A stretch of 64,000 nt of DNA from the NCBI RefSeq assembly GCF_052116585.1, contig NZ_JBQKKT010000007.1, forward strand, positions 62,001 through 126,000, given 5' to 3'. Positions within the stretch are counted from its first letter, which is position 1; every line of letters starts with the position of its first letter. Source of the stretch: Luteococcus sp052116585. GTDB taxonomy: Bacteria > Actinomycetota > Actinomycetes > Propionibacteriales > Propionibacteriaceae. The notes beneath the pieces are model-generated. The model made no database searches, was not told where the DNA came from, and saw only the letters and a list, made by a program, of their open reading frames with translations. Made by a program: the position numbers and the translations under genes. This document shows, in pieces, positions 51,891-59,361 of the stretch.

Positions 51891-53351
51891 GTGAATTCCT
51901 TGATCCGCTCAGCTCGCTCCATCCTGCGGGGCAGTTGGCGGCCTCATCGCGCCTCCCTGAGCCGGCGCCTCGTGTGGTTGTCCGCCATGGCCGTGTCCTT
52001 GGCCGTGCTGCTGATCTCGGTGGCCGCCTACTGGATGACCCGGATCAGCCTCTATGACCAGCTGGACAACGAGCTGATCGACGTCGCCTCCTACATCTCC
52101 GGGCCGATCGAGGCGGATCTGGAGGGCATGGGCGGCCTGAACTCCGACGCGCTGCGGGCGGCCAATGTGGCGCTGCTCCTGCTGGGAAGTGACAACCAGG
52201 CCCAGGACGTGCCCGGAACGGCGGTGACGATCCAGTGGGGCGCTCCGGAGCTGGCCGTCGCCAGGACCCAGACCGGCACCTCGGCGCGCACGCTGACCGA
52301 CATCGACGGCACCCGCTACCGGATAGTTGCCGTGCCGCAGACCGTGCAGGACAAGCGCTATGCCCTGATCCTGGCGCGCCCGCTGGCACCCACCGAGAAG
52401 ACCCTGGAATCGCTGTGGCTCACCATGATCCTCACCGGCGGCATCGGCGTCGTGATGGCCGTGGGGCTGGGCTGGTGGACCGCCCGTGAGGCGCTGAGCC
52501 CGCTGCGCAAGCTCTCCGCCGCCGTGACCCACGTCACGGAGACCGACGAGCTGATGCCGATCGACATCCACTCCGAGGACGAGCTGGGCGAACTGACCCG
52601 TTCCTTCAACACGATGCTGAACTCGCTGAGCTCCTCGCGTGAACGCCAGAAGCGCCTCATTGCCGACGCGGGCCACGAGCTGCGCACCCCGTTGACCTCC
52701 ATGCGCACCAACATCGAGCTGCTGGTGGCCGATGAGAAGACCGGCATGCTGCCCGAGGGTGCCCGCGGCGAGATCCTGCACGACATCGCCGCACAGCTGG
52801 GCGAGTTCACCTCACTCGTGGGAGACCTGGTGCAGCTCTCCCGCGAGGACAAGGTGACGGCCAACCCGGAGCAGATCGACTTCCGCGACGTGGTGGAGTC
52901 GGCGATCGTCCGCGCCAAGCGTCGCGGCCCGGGACTGGTCTTCGACGTGGAACTGAATCCCCTCTTCCTGGTGGGCGAGCCGGACACCCTGGAACGGGCC
53001 GTCACCAACCTGCTGGACAATGCCGTGAAGTTCAGCCCGCCCGGCGGGACGATCCACGTGCACCTGGAGGGCGACACGCTGCGAATCGCCGACCAGGGCC
53101 CCGGCATCGCCGACGAGGACCTGCCGCACGTCTTCGACCGTTTCTACCGTTCCGACCGGGCGCGCAACACCCCCGGCACGGGCCTGGGGCTGTCGATCGT
53201 CGCCCACACCATCACCTCGCACGGCGGTCAGGTCACGGCACGTCGCTCCGCGGAGGGCGGCGCCGAGTTCGTCGTCCGGTTGCCCGGCAAGACCTTGGAG
53301 GACCAGCAGGCCGACGAGGACACCATGACCATCCCGGCCGTCGAGGCCTGA
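51891..53351 (+). CDS. Sensor histidine kinase (MprB-like)
   Basis: 486 residues from GTG 51891. Two membrane helices (about residues 30-50 and 175-195) bracket an extracytoplasmic domain of about 125 residues, followed by a HAMP domain. The H-box is DAGHELRTPLTSMR with His262; N-box NLLDNAVKFSPPGG; G-boxes DQGPGIADEDLPHVFDRFYRSDRARNTPGTGLGLSIV. It should phosphorylate the upstream regulator in response to an envelope signal. Confidence 0.92.
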   Translation: MNSLIRSARSILRGSWRPHRASLSRRLVWLSAMAVSLAVLLISVAAYWMTRISLYDQLDNELIDVASYISGPIEADLEGMGGLNSDALRAANVALLLLGSDNQAQDVPGTAVTIQWGAPELAVARTQTGTSARTLTDIDGTRYRIVAVPQTVQDKRYALILARPLAPTEKTLESLWLTMILTGGIGVVMAVGLGWWTAREALSPLRKLSAAVTHVTETDELMPIDIHSEDELGELTRSFNTMLNSLSSSRERQKRLIADAGHELRTPLTSMRTNIELLVADEKTGMLPEGARGEILHDIAAQLGEFTSLVGDLVQLSREDKVTANPEQIDFRDVVESAIVRAKRRGPGLVFDVELNPLFLVGEPDTLERAVTNLLDNAVKFSPPGGTIHVHLEGDTLRIADQGPGIADEDLPHVFDRFYRSDRARNTPGTGLGLSIVAHTITSHGGQVTARRSAEGGAEFVVRLPGKTLEDQQADEDTMTIPAVEA

Positions 53352-53420
53352 GCCGGACCCTCCGGCAACGCGATCCCTTGTGCACCCGGCACTGAGTCCA
53401 GGCCCGCACCACTATCAAAT

Positions 53421-53439
53421 ACTGCGACAATGTTACAGT
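53421..53439 (+). promoter_or_regulatory. Palindromic operator overlapping a leaderless promoter
   Basis: ACTG-N2-ACA-A-TGT-N2-CAGT spans 53421-53439. Its right half, TGTTACAGT, is also an extended -10 (TGNTANNNT), and the ATG of the next gene follows after 6 nt, so the transcript probably begins at the start codon. The same half-sites recur after the gene at 54859-54880. Confidence 0.55.
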
Positions 53440-53445
53440 AGAATC

Positions 53446-54846
53446 ATGGCATCCAAAGATGTGGACGAGGCGCTCACCCTTCACGATCAAGAGCTCCTCA
53501 ACGCACTCGTCGCACTACCCGAGGACCAGTGGTTCGAGCGGAAGTCCGGACGCATCGAGGCGAAGGACCTGGCGGTGGCCCTGGTCGCGATGGCCAATGC
53601 CGATGGAGGCACGATCGTCGTCGGCATCCACGATGGGCGGGTTGATCCGCCGTCGACGAAGCGGGCCAACGACCTGCGGCAGGCCGCCATGGACCACACC
53701 GTCCCGCCCGTGCGCGTCCGATGCAAGCATCGTTCAGTTGGCGACGATGCCGACGTGCTGGTGCTGCAGGTGGAGCCGGGCGAGCAGGCGCACACCTTGG
53801 TCAACGGCACGGCGTACCTACGGGTGGGCGACGAATCCCGCAAGCTCTCGCTGCCGCAGTTCCAGGAACTGGCCTACGACCGGGGCAACTCGCAGTTCGA
53901 GGCGAGCCCCGTCCCCTTGGCCGTCAGCGACCTCTCGCCGGAACAGATGGCCACCTACACCGCGGCAATCGGCGCCGCCGAAACCACCTCCATGCTCCGT
54001 GCCCGCGACCTGCTCACACGCAAGGGAGCTGTGACCGTGGCGGCCTGTTTGCTGTTCGCCGACCGACCCCAACTGGAGTTCCCCAGCGCCCACGTCCGGG
54101 TCTTGCGCTTCGGCGCTGACGAGCGCGGCACTGGAGGCAGCATGACCTTGGAGGAGGCGGCCGACATCCGTGTCGATGGCTCCCTGCCTGTCCAGATCGC
54201 AGAGGCAGCAGCCCACATTGAACGGCTGTTGCCCAAGTGGCGCCAGCTGGGACCCGAAGGACTCTTCGCCCCGCGGAGTCGGATTCCCCGGGACGCCTGG
54301 CTGGAGGGCTTGGTCAACGCCGTCGTGCACCGCTCCTACTCGATGGCGGGCGACCACATTCGTGTCGAAATCTTCCCCAACCGCATCGAGATCACCTCGC
54401 CGGGACGCTTCCCTGGCATCGTCGACCCAACCCGTCCGCTGGAGATCACGCGCTATGCACGCAACCCGCGGATCGCTCGTGTCTGTGCCGATCTGGGGAT
54501 CACCCGGGAGCTGGGCGAGGGCATCCAGCGCATCTTCGCCGAGATGCGCCGGGCCGGGCTCACAGACCCGGTGTACACCCAGCTCTCCGGAGCAGTGCGC
54601 CTCACCCTGATGGCAGCCGATGCGCTACCCGACGAGGTACTGGCCCGGCTCACGCCCAGTGCCCGCAGCATCCTCAACGCGATGCGTCTGGCCGCGGAGC
54701 CGTGTGGGACCGGCGCCCTCGCTGCGGCAGCCGGCGTGACGCGCATGACCGCCACCCGGGCACTCGGCCAGTTGGCAGGAGAAGGACTCGTTCGTCGCGA
54801 AGGGCAATCCCCACGGGATCCGCGAGCAACCTGGCATCTGCTGTAG
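53446..54846 (+). CDS. AlbA_2 (Schlafen-like) domain transcriptional regulator
   Basis: 466 residues from ATG 53446; the frame opens upstream but the promoter position fixes this start. The N-terminal AlbA_2 domain is WFERKSGRIEAKDLAVALVAMANADGGTIVVGI. The middle HATPase_c_4-type region is RDAWLEGLVNAVVHRSYSMAGDHIRVEIFPNRIEITSPGRFPG. The C-terminal winged helix is TPSARSILNAMRLAAEPCGTGALAAAAGVTRMTATRALGQLAGEGLV. The combination is typical of ATP-binding putative regulators of unknown signal. A matching palindrome on each side of the gene suggests autoregulation. No toxin or phage gene is adjacent. Confidence 0.8.
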   Translation: MASKDVDEALTLHDQELLNALVALPEDQWFERKSGRIEAKDLAVALVAMANADGGTIVVGIHDGRVDPPSTKRANDLRQAAMDHTVPPVRVRCKHRSVGDDADVLVLQVEPGEQAHTLVNGTAYLRVGDESRKLSLPQFQELAYDRGNSQFEASPVPLAVSDLSPEQMATYTAAIGAAETTSMLRARDLLTRKGAVTVAACLLFADRPQLEFPSAHVRVLRFGADERGTGGSMTLEEAADIRVDGSLPVQIAEAAAHIERLLPKWRQLGPEGLFAPRSRIPRDAWLEGLVNAVVHRSYSMAGDHIRVEIFPNRIEITSPGRFPGIVDPTRPLEITRYARNPRIARVCADLGITRELGEGIQRIFAEMRRAGLTDPVYTQLSGAVRLTLMAADALPDEVLARLTPSARSILNAMRLAAEPCGTGALAAAAGVTRMTATRALGQLAGEGLVRREGQSPRDPRATWHLL

Positions 54847-54858
54847 CTGTAACACCCA

Positions 54859-54880
54859 ACTGTCACATTGATGTTGCAGT
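54859..54880 (+). promoter_or_regulatory. Second copy of the regulator palindrome
   Basis: ACTG-N2-ACA-TTGA-TGT-N2-CAGT lies 13-34 bp after the AlbA_2 gene stop. Half-sites equal those of 53421-53439, but the centre is 4 bp rather than 1. TGTTGCAGT can again act as an extended -10; the next ATG (54890) opens only a 12-codon frame. Confidence 0.5.
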
Positions 54881-55031
54881 AGGCCTGCGATGGCCATGCG
54901 CACGACTCCAGGGGTTCCATGCCGCTGACCCGTGCGTGGCTGAAGCAGCCCATGAAGGCGTCGCCAATCCGGGATTCTCCTGACGGATCGCCGGCCCCGC
55001 CTCGGTTAACCTGCAGTGGTCAGGAGGAACC

Positions 55032-56312
55032 ATGACCCCCGATCCAGCCCTGCAGGACCGTCTCGCCGAACGATTCCTGCGCTACAGCGCCATCAGCAGC
55101 CAGTCGGACGCCGCGGTCCAGACGGTACCGACCACGCCCGGCCAGCGGGAACTGGCCGACCTGTTGGCCCGTGAACTGCGCGAGCTGGGTGCCCAGGAGG
55201 TGCACCTGTCCGACACCTCGGTGCTCACCGCCCGAATCCCCGCCCGCCTGCCGCAAGGCCACGCCCCGGTGCCGGCCGTCGGCTTCTGCGTGCACCTGGA
55301 CACCGTCGACGTGAACCTGTCACCCGACGTCCGGGCCCGGGTCGTCGGCTTCGACGGCTCCGAGATCTGCCTCAACCCGGAGCTGGACCTGTGGCTGCGA
55401 CCCTCGGAACACCCCGAACTGGTTCCGTATGCGGGTGACCGTCTGCTGGTCACCGACGGCACGTCCGTGCTGGGCGCCGACGACAAGGCCGGAATCGCGT
55501 CGGTGATGGAGGCGGCCAGCACCTTGCTGTCAGACCCGCATGCCGTGCACGGTGAGGTCCACCTGGCCTTCGTCCCCGACGAGGAGATCGGCCTGCGAGG
55601 TGTGCGGACCATGGACCTGACGCGATTTCCCGTCGCCCACGCCTGGACGCTGGACTGCTGTGCGATCGGAGAGGCCGTCTGGCAGACCTTCAACGCGGCC
55701 GAGGCCACCATTTGCATCCAGGGCGTCACTGCGCACCCCATGTCTGCCAAGGGCGTCCTGGTCAACCCCGTCCTGGTGGCGCACGACATCGTGGCACAGC
55801 TGGACCGCGGCCAGACCCCTGAGCACACCGACGGCACCGAGGGCTACATCTGGGTCACCGATGTGGCGGCCAATCCTGCGACGGCAACGCTGGAACTCAA
55901 CATCCGTGACCACAACCTGCAGCGCTTCGAGGAGCACAAGCAGACGCTGACCGCGGCGGTGGAGCAGGCCCGCACCATGCATCCCCGGGCAGTGGTGGAA
56001 CTGCAGATCAACGACGTCTACGGCAACATCCAGGACGCCCTGCACGACGAGAACCGCCAGGCCGTGGACCTGCTGCTGGAGGCGATGGAAGCGCTCGGGA
56101 TCGAACCGCGGCCGCTGGCCATGCGCGGCGGCACCGACGGATCGTGGCTCTCCCGGCAGGGCATCCTGACGCCCAACTTCTTCACGGGCGCGCACAACTT
56201 CCACAGCATCCACGAATTCCTGCCGCTGCGATCCTTCGAGGCCAGCCACCTGGTGGTGCTGGAACTGGTCAGGCGCACGGCGCTGGCTGCTGACCGCCAG
56301 AGCAGGAGCTAG
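55032..56312 (+). CDS. pepT: Peptidase T (tripeptide aminopeptidase)
   Basis: 426 residues from ATG 55032, preceded by AGGAGGAACC. M20-family dizinc ligands are visible: CVHLDT (His88), LGADDKAGI, VPDEEIG with the general-base Glu, and the late GAHNFHSIHEFLP His. The RYSAISSQSDAAVQTVPTTPGQ start is specific to PepT. It removes N-terminal residues from tripeptides in the cytoplasm. Its stop overlaps the convergent mrpG stop. Confidence 0.94.
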   Translation: MTPDPALQDRLAERFLRYSAISSQSDAAVQTVPTTPGQRELADLLARELRELGAQEVHLSDTSVLTARIPARLPQGHAPVPAVGFCVHLDTVDVNLSPDVRARVVGFDGSEICLNPELDLWLRPSEHPELVPYAGDRLLVTDGTSVLGADDKAGIASVMEAASTLLSDPHAVHGEVHLAFVPDEEIGLRGVRTMDLTRFPVAHAWTLDCCAIGEAVWQTFNAAEATICIQGVTAHPMSAKGVLVNPVLVAHDIVAQLDRGQTPEHTDGTEGYIWVTDVAANPATATLELNIRDHNLQRFEEHKQTLTAAVEQARTMHPRAVVELQINDVYGNIQDALHDENRQAVDLLLEAMEALGIEPRPLAMRGGTDGSWLSRQGILTPNFFTGAHNFHSIHEFLPLRSFEASHLVVLELVRRTALAADRQSRS

Positions 56313-56794
56313 CCCTCCCGCGTGACCGGGGTGGAGCCCGTGCGGGCGGGGGCGGCCTGACCGTCCTGGGCGGTGGGTGCCTCCTGCACCTTGATCCGCT
56401 TCGACTTGCGAGCGGGCGCCACCAGGGGCGGTGCGCCACCCGGACGGGCCAGCTCGTCGTGGCCGCTGGGTGAGTGCAGGGTCGAACCGGTCAGGTAGGC
56501 GGCGCGGCCGATCGACATGCTGCCCACCGCCGAGGTGCCCAGCTGCAGCGTGATGGCCAGGGCCAGCTTCCCCAGATTGGTCCAGCTGGGCATCATGCAG
56601 AAGGCACCGATCAACACCAGACTGATGCCCGGGCCGGCCGCGGTCGCAATCGCCGAGCTGCGGCAGTAGGCGTCCTGGAAGCGCAGCAGTCCGATCGCGG
56701 CGGTGGTGAACAGACCGGCACCCAGCACCATGAGCACCTGACCCAGCACCATGAGCACCCGCCCCAGGGCAGGGGCCGTCTCCAGAAGTGTCAT
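56309..56794 (-). CDS. mrpG: Mrp Na+/H+ antiporter subunit G
   Basis: 161 residues with three N-terminal helices. The MrpG/MnhG pattern is LGAGLFTTAAIGLLRFQDAYCRSSAIATAAGPGISLVLIGAF. A VLMVLGQ-VLMVLGA tandem comes from an 18-bp repeat. The C-terminal 60 residues are hydrophilic and longer than in most MrpG. Its ATG overlaps the mrpF stop by 4 bp. Last gene of the operon. Confidence 0.88.
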   Translation of the reverse strand: MTLLETAPALGRVLMVLGQVLMVLGAGLFTTAAIGLLRFQDAYCRSSAIATAAGPGISLVLIGAFCMMPSWTNLGKLALAITLQLGTSAVGSMSIGRAAYLTGSTLHSPSGHDELARPGGAPPLVAPARKSKRIKVQEAPTAQDGQAAPARTGSTPVTREG

Positions 56795-57048
56795 CGCCGT
56801 CCTCTCGTCACGGCCAGGGCCAGCGCCACGGAGGCCAGGAAGCCGACGACGGTGCTGCCCAGCACCACGTCGAAGACATAGGGGCCGCGCATCCACACGC
56901 CCAGCAGGGCCACCAGACCCACCACGCTGAAGAAGAGCAGATCCGATGCCACCGCACGGTTGGCGTCGTCCGGCCCCAGATACATGCGCACGCCCGCAAC
57001 CACCACGGACGCCCCGAGCAGCAGGGTTGCCACCACGATTCCGATCAT
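56791..57048 (-). CDS. mrpF: Mrp Na+/H+ antiporter subunit F
   Basis: 85 residues, three membrane helices. It has the MrpF segment RMYLGPDDANRAVASDLL, with the conserved D-R pair, and GVWMRGPYVFDVVL. Overlaps mrpE upstream and mrpG downstream by 4 bp each. It is a small structural subunit of the multisubunit antiporter. Confidence 0.9.
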   Translation of the reverse strand: MIGIVVATLLLGASVVVAGVRMYLGPDDANRAVASDLLFFSVVGLVALLGVWMRGPYVFDVVLGSTVVGFLASVALALAVTRGRR

Positions 57049-57464
57049 CGCGCCTTCTTCCTGGTCCGGGCAGCCTGCACCAGGCCCCGGGCACGGGTGG
57101 CGTTCAGGATGCGCGTCTCGGTCTCCCGGAAGGCGGCCAGCGCCTTCTGCCGGTTCTGGTACATCACGTGCACGAAGAGCGACCATTCGGCGAGGTTCTC
57201 GCTCGGATCGCACTCGCACTCCGCGTCGGGCACTCGACGGGTGGACAGCACCAGGGTGCCCGGGGTGATGTTCACCATCAGGGCCAGCATCGCCAGCTCC
57301 CAGGTGTTGATGGGACGGGTGCGGTACTCGATGATGATCGGATCGGAGTCGTCGTCGTGGGTCAGCACGTCGCGCATGATGACCACGCTGGACAGGGCGA
57401 TCTGCCAGGCGAACCAGATGGCCAGCCCGATCAGGCGGAAGGGCCAGGTGAGCGTCTTCGTCAT
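57045..57464 (-). CDS. mrpE: Mrp Na+/H+ antiporter subunit E
   Basis: 139 residues. Two N-terminal hydrophobic segments are followed by the MrpE motif NTWELAMLALMVNITPGTLVLST and a soluble tail containing FVHVMYQ. The ATG overlaps the mrpD stop by 4 bp. It is required for full-complex assembly in characterised Mrp systems. Confidence 0.9.
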   Translation of the reverse strand: MTKTLTWPFRLIGLAIWFAWQIALSSVVIMRDVLTHDDDSDPIIIEYRTRPINTWELAMLALMVNITPGTLVLSTRRVPDAECECDPSENLAEWSLFVHVMYQNRQKALAAFRETETRILNATRARGLVQAARTRKKAR

Positions 57465-58942
57465 CGTCCCGACACCACCCGGGCGTACTCCGTGGGCTGC
57501 AGCAGGTTCTGTGCGACAGTCTCTCCGAGCTGCAGCAGCCACTGGCCGCCCAGGCCCATCGCCAGGCTGACCAGGGCCAGCACCAGGGCCGGACCGATCA
57601 GGCCCCAGCCGATGCGCGGCCCCTCGTCCTCCAGGTCCGGATCGGGATTGCCCAGGAACATCGAACCCCAGATCTTCATCATGGCCATCAGGGTCAGCGC
57701 GCTCACCGCGATCGCGAGGCCGCCCACCACCCACTGGCCGGCCTGAAAGCTGGCGACGACGATGGCGAACTTGGCGACGAAGCCGGACAGCGGGGGCATG
57801 CCCACCAACGAGACCGCCGCGGCGAAGAAGACCAGCGCCGTGACGCGCTCCTTGCTCAGCAATCCGCGCACCGTACCCAGCGGGCTGCGGCCATAGGTGA
57901 GCTCCACCGCGCCGATCGAACACAGCAGTGAGGTCTTCACCACCATGTTGTGCACCAGGTAGAAGACGCCCGCGGCGATGCCTGCCGGCGTGAACAGCGC
58001 CAGACCAGCCAGCACATAGCCGATCTGGGAGATCATGCCGACGCTCAACACGGCCCGGGCATCCGTCTCGCCCAGCGGCAGCAGACCGCCCAGCACCATC
58101 GAGAGACAGAACAGCACCATCAGCACCGTCGCCGCGGCGGACCAGCCACCGAAGACGACGGAGAAGACCCGGTACATGGCGTAGACCGCCACCTTGGTGT
58201 GCAGGCCGGAGAACATCGCGGAGATGGTCGGGGACATGTGCGGGTAGGTACGCCCCACCCAACCGTGCACCGGCACGACGGCGGCCTTGATGCACAGCGC
58301 CAGCAGCACGACGCTGCCGGCCAGCTCGGTGCGCGCGGTCTCCACGCCGCGGCCCGCCAGCTCACCCATGTTCACCGTGCCGGTGGCGCCGTAGAGCAGG
58401 CCGACGCCCAGCAGCAGCAGGTTGGAGGCAAAGAGGTTGACCACCACGTAGATCCGAGTGGCCGTGACCTGCATCAACTTCCCCTGCCCGCGGTGCGCCA
58501 GGATGATCAGCGCATAGGAGGGCATCAACATGACCTCGATGAAGACGAAGAGGTTGAAGATGTCGGCCGTCACCAGTGCCCCGGAGATGCCGGCGGCCAG
58601 CACGAGGACCAGCGGGGTGAAGTACGGCTCCTCCGCAATGCCGGCGTGGATCCCCAACCAGCAGCAGACCAGCATCAGGAACATCGTCGCGGTCAGCATC
58701 AGGGCGGAGAAGGCGTCCATCGCCATCGGGATGGCGATCCCGCCCGGCCACAGGCCGACGCCGTGGGCGATGGTGCCACCGTCGCGCAGGTGCCACAGGT
58801 GCGCGGCACCCCAGACGCACTGGCCCACAAGGACCGTCATCATCACGGTGATGCGCACCACGGGGCCGGGACGCAGGAGCATCACCAGGGCGGCCACGCC
58901 CAGCGGGATGGCCACCATCAGGGGCAGCAGTGCGGCGCTCAC
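57461..58942 (-). CDS. mrpD: Mrp Na+/H+ antiporter subunit D
   Basis: 493 residues from GTG 58942, which overlaps the mrpC stop by 4 bp. About 14 helices, homologous to complex I NuoN/M. Family marks are FNLFVFIEVMLMPSYALI (conserved Glu), LCIKAAVVPVHGWVGRTYPHMSPTISAMFSGLHTKVAVYAMYR (channel Lys and His) and LVHNMVVKTSLL. It is one of the ion-translocating subunits. Confidence 0.92.
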   Translation of the reverse strand: MSAALLPLMVAIPLGVAALVMLLRPGPVVRITVMMTVLVGQCVWGAAHLWHLRDGGTIAHGVGLWPGGIAIPMAMDAFSALMLTATMFLMLVCCWLGIHAGIAEEPYFTPLVLVLAAGISGALVTADIFNLFVFIEVMLMPSYALIILAHRGQGKLMQVTATRIYVVVNLFASNLLLLGVGLLYGATGTVNMGELAGRGVETARTELAGSVVLLALCIKAAVVPVHGWVGRTYPHMSPTISAMFSGLHTKVAVYAMYRVFSVVFGGWSAAATVLMVLFCLSMVLGGLLPLGETDARAVLSVGMISQIGYVLAGLALFTPAGIAAGVFYLVHNMVVKTSLLCSIGAVELTYGRSPLGTVRGLLSKERVTALVFFAAAVSLVGMPPLSGFVAKFAIVVASFQAGQWVVGGLAIAVSALTLMAMMKIWGSMFLGNPDPDLEDEGPRIGWGLIGPALVLALVSLAMGLGGQWLLQLGETVAQNLLQPTEYARVVSGR

Positions 58943-59361
58943 TCGTCTGCGTCCGTCCGGTCGATGTAGGAATGCCAGTCGGAGTGTTCGTGTCGGCGGC
59001 TGACCGCCGCGTCGTCGTGGTGGATCAGCGAGGGAGACTCCATCTCTCGTCCGGTGATGTCGATGGCGGTGTCGTCGTCGCCCTCTCCGATCACCGCGAG
59101 CACCAGCAGGAGCACGGTGACGGCAAAGGAGATGACGATGGCGGTGAGCACGAAGGCCTGCGGCACCGGGTCTGCGGTCTGGGCGGGGTCGAAGTTGCCG
59201 ATGGCTGCGCGGCGACGGGAGACGTCGCCAGCCGCCACGATCAGCACGTTCACGGCGTGGCTGATCATGATGAAGCCGACGATGACGCGCAGCATGCCGC
59301 GGCGCAGCACCATGTAGACCCCGCCACCCAGCAGGGCGGCCACGATCAGGGCGATGGCCAT
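58939..59361 (-). CDS. mrpC: Mrp Na+/H+ antiporter subunit C
   Basis: 140 residues from ATG 59361 (1-base overlap with the mrpA stop). Three helices and NuoK-like features (RVIVGFIMISHAVNVLIVAAG, DPVPQAFVLTAIVISFAVT). The 35-residue C-terminal tail is acidic and His-rich (SLIHHDDAAVSRRHEHSDWHS), not usual in MrpC. Confidence 0.9.
   Translation of the reverse strand: MAIALIVAALLGGGVYMVLRRGMLRVIVGFIMISHAVNVLIVAAGDVSRRRAAIGNFDPAQTADPVPQAFVLTAIVISFAVTVLLLVLAVIGEGDDDTAIDITGREMESPSLIHHDDAAVSRRHEHSDWHSYIDRTDADE

Noticed and set aside
54890..54928. 12-codon ORF after the second palindrome
   Set aside because: It has a promoter-like element upstream but no ribosome-binding site or recognisable leader features, so coding cannot be supported.
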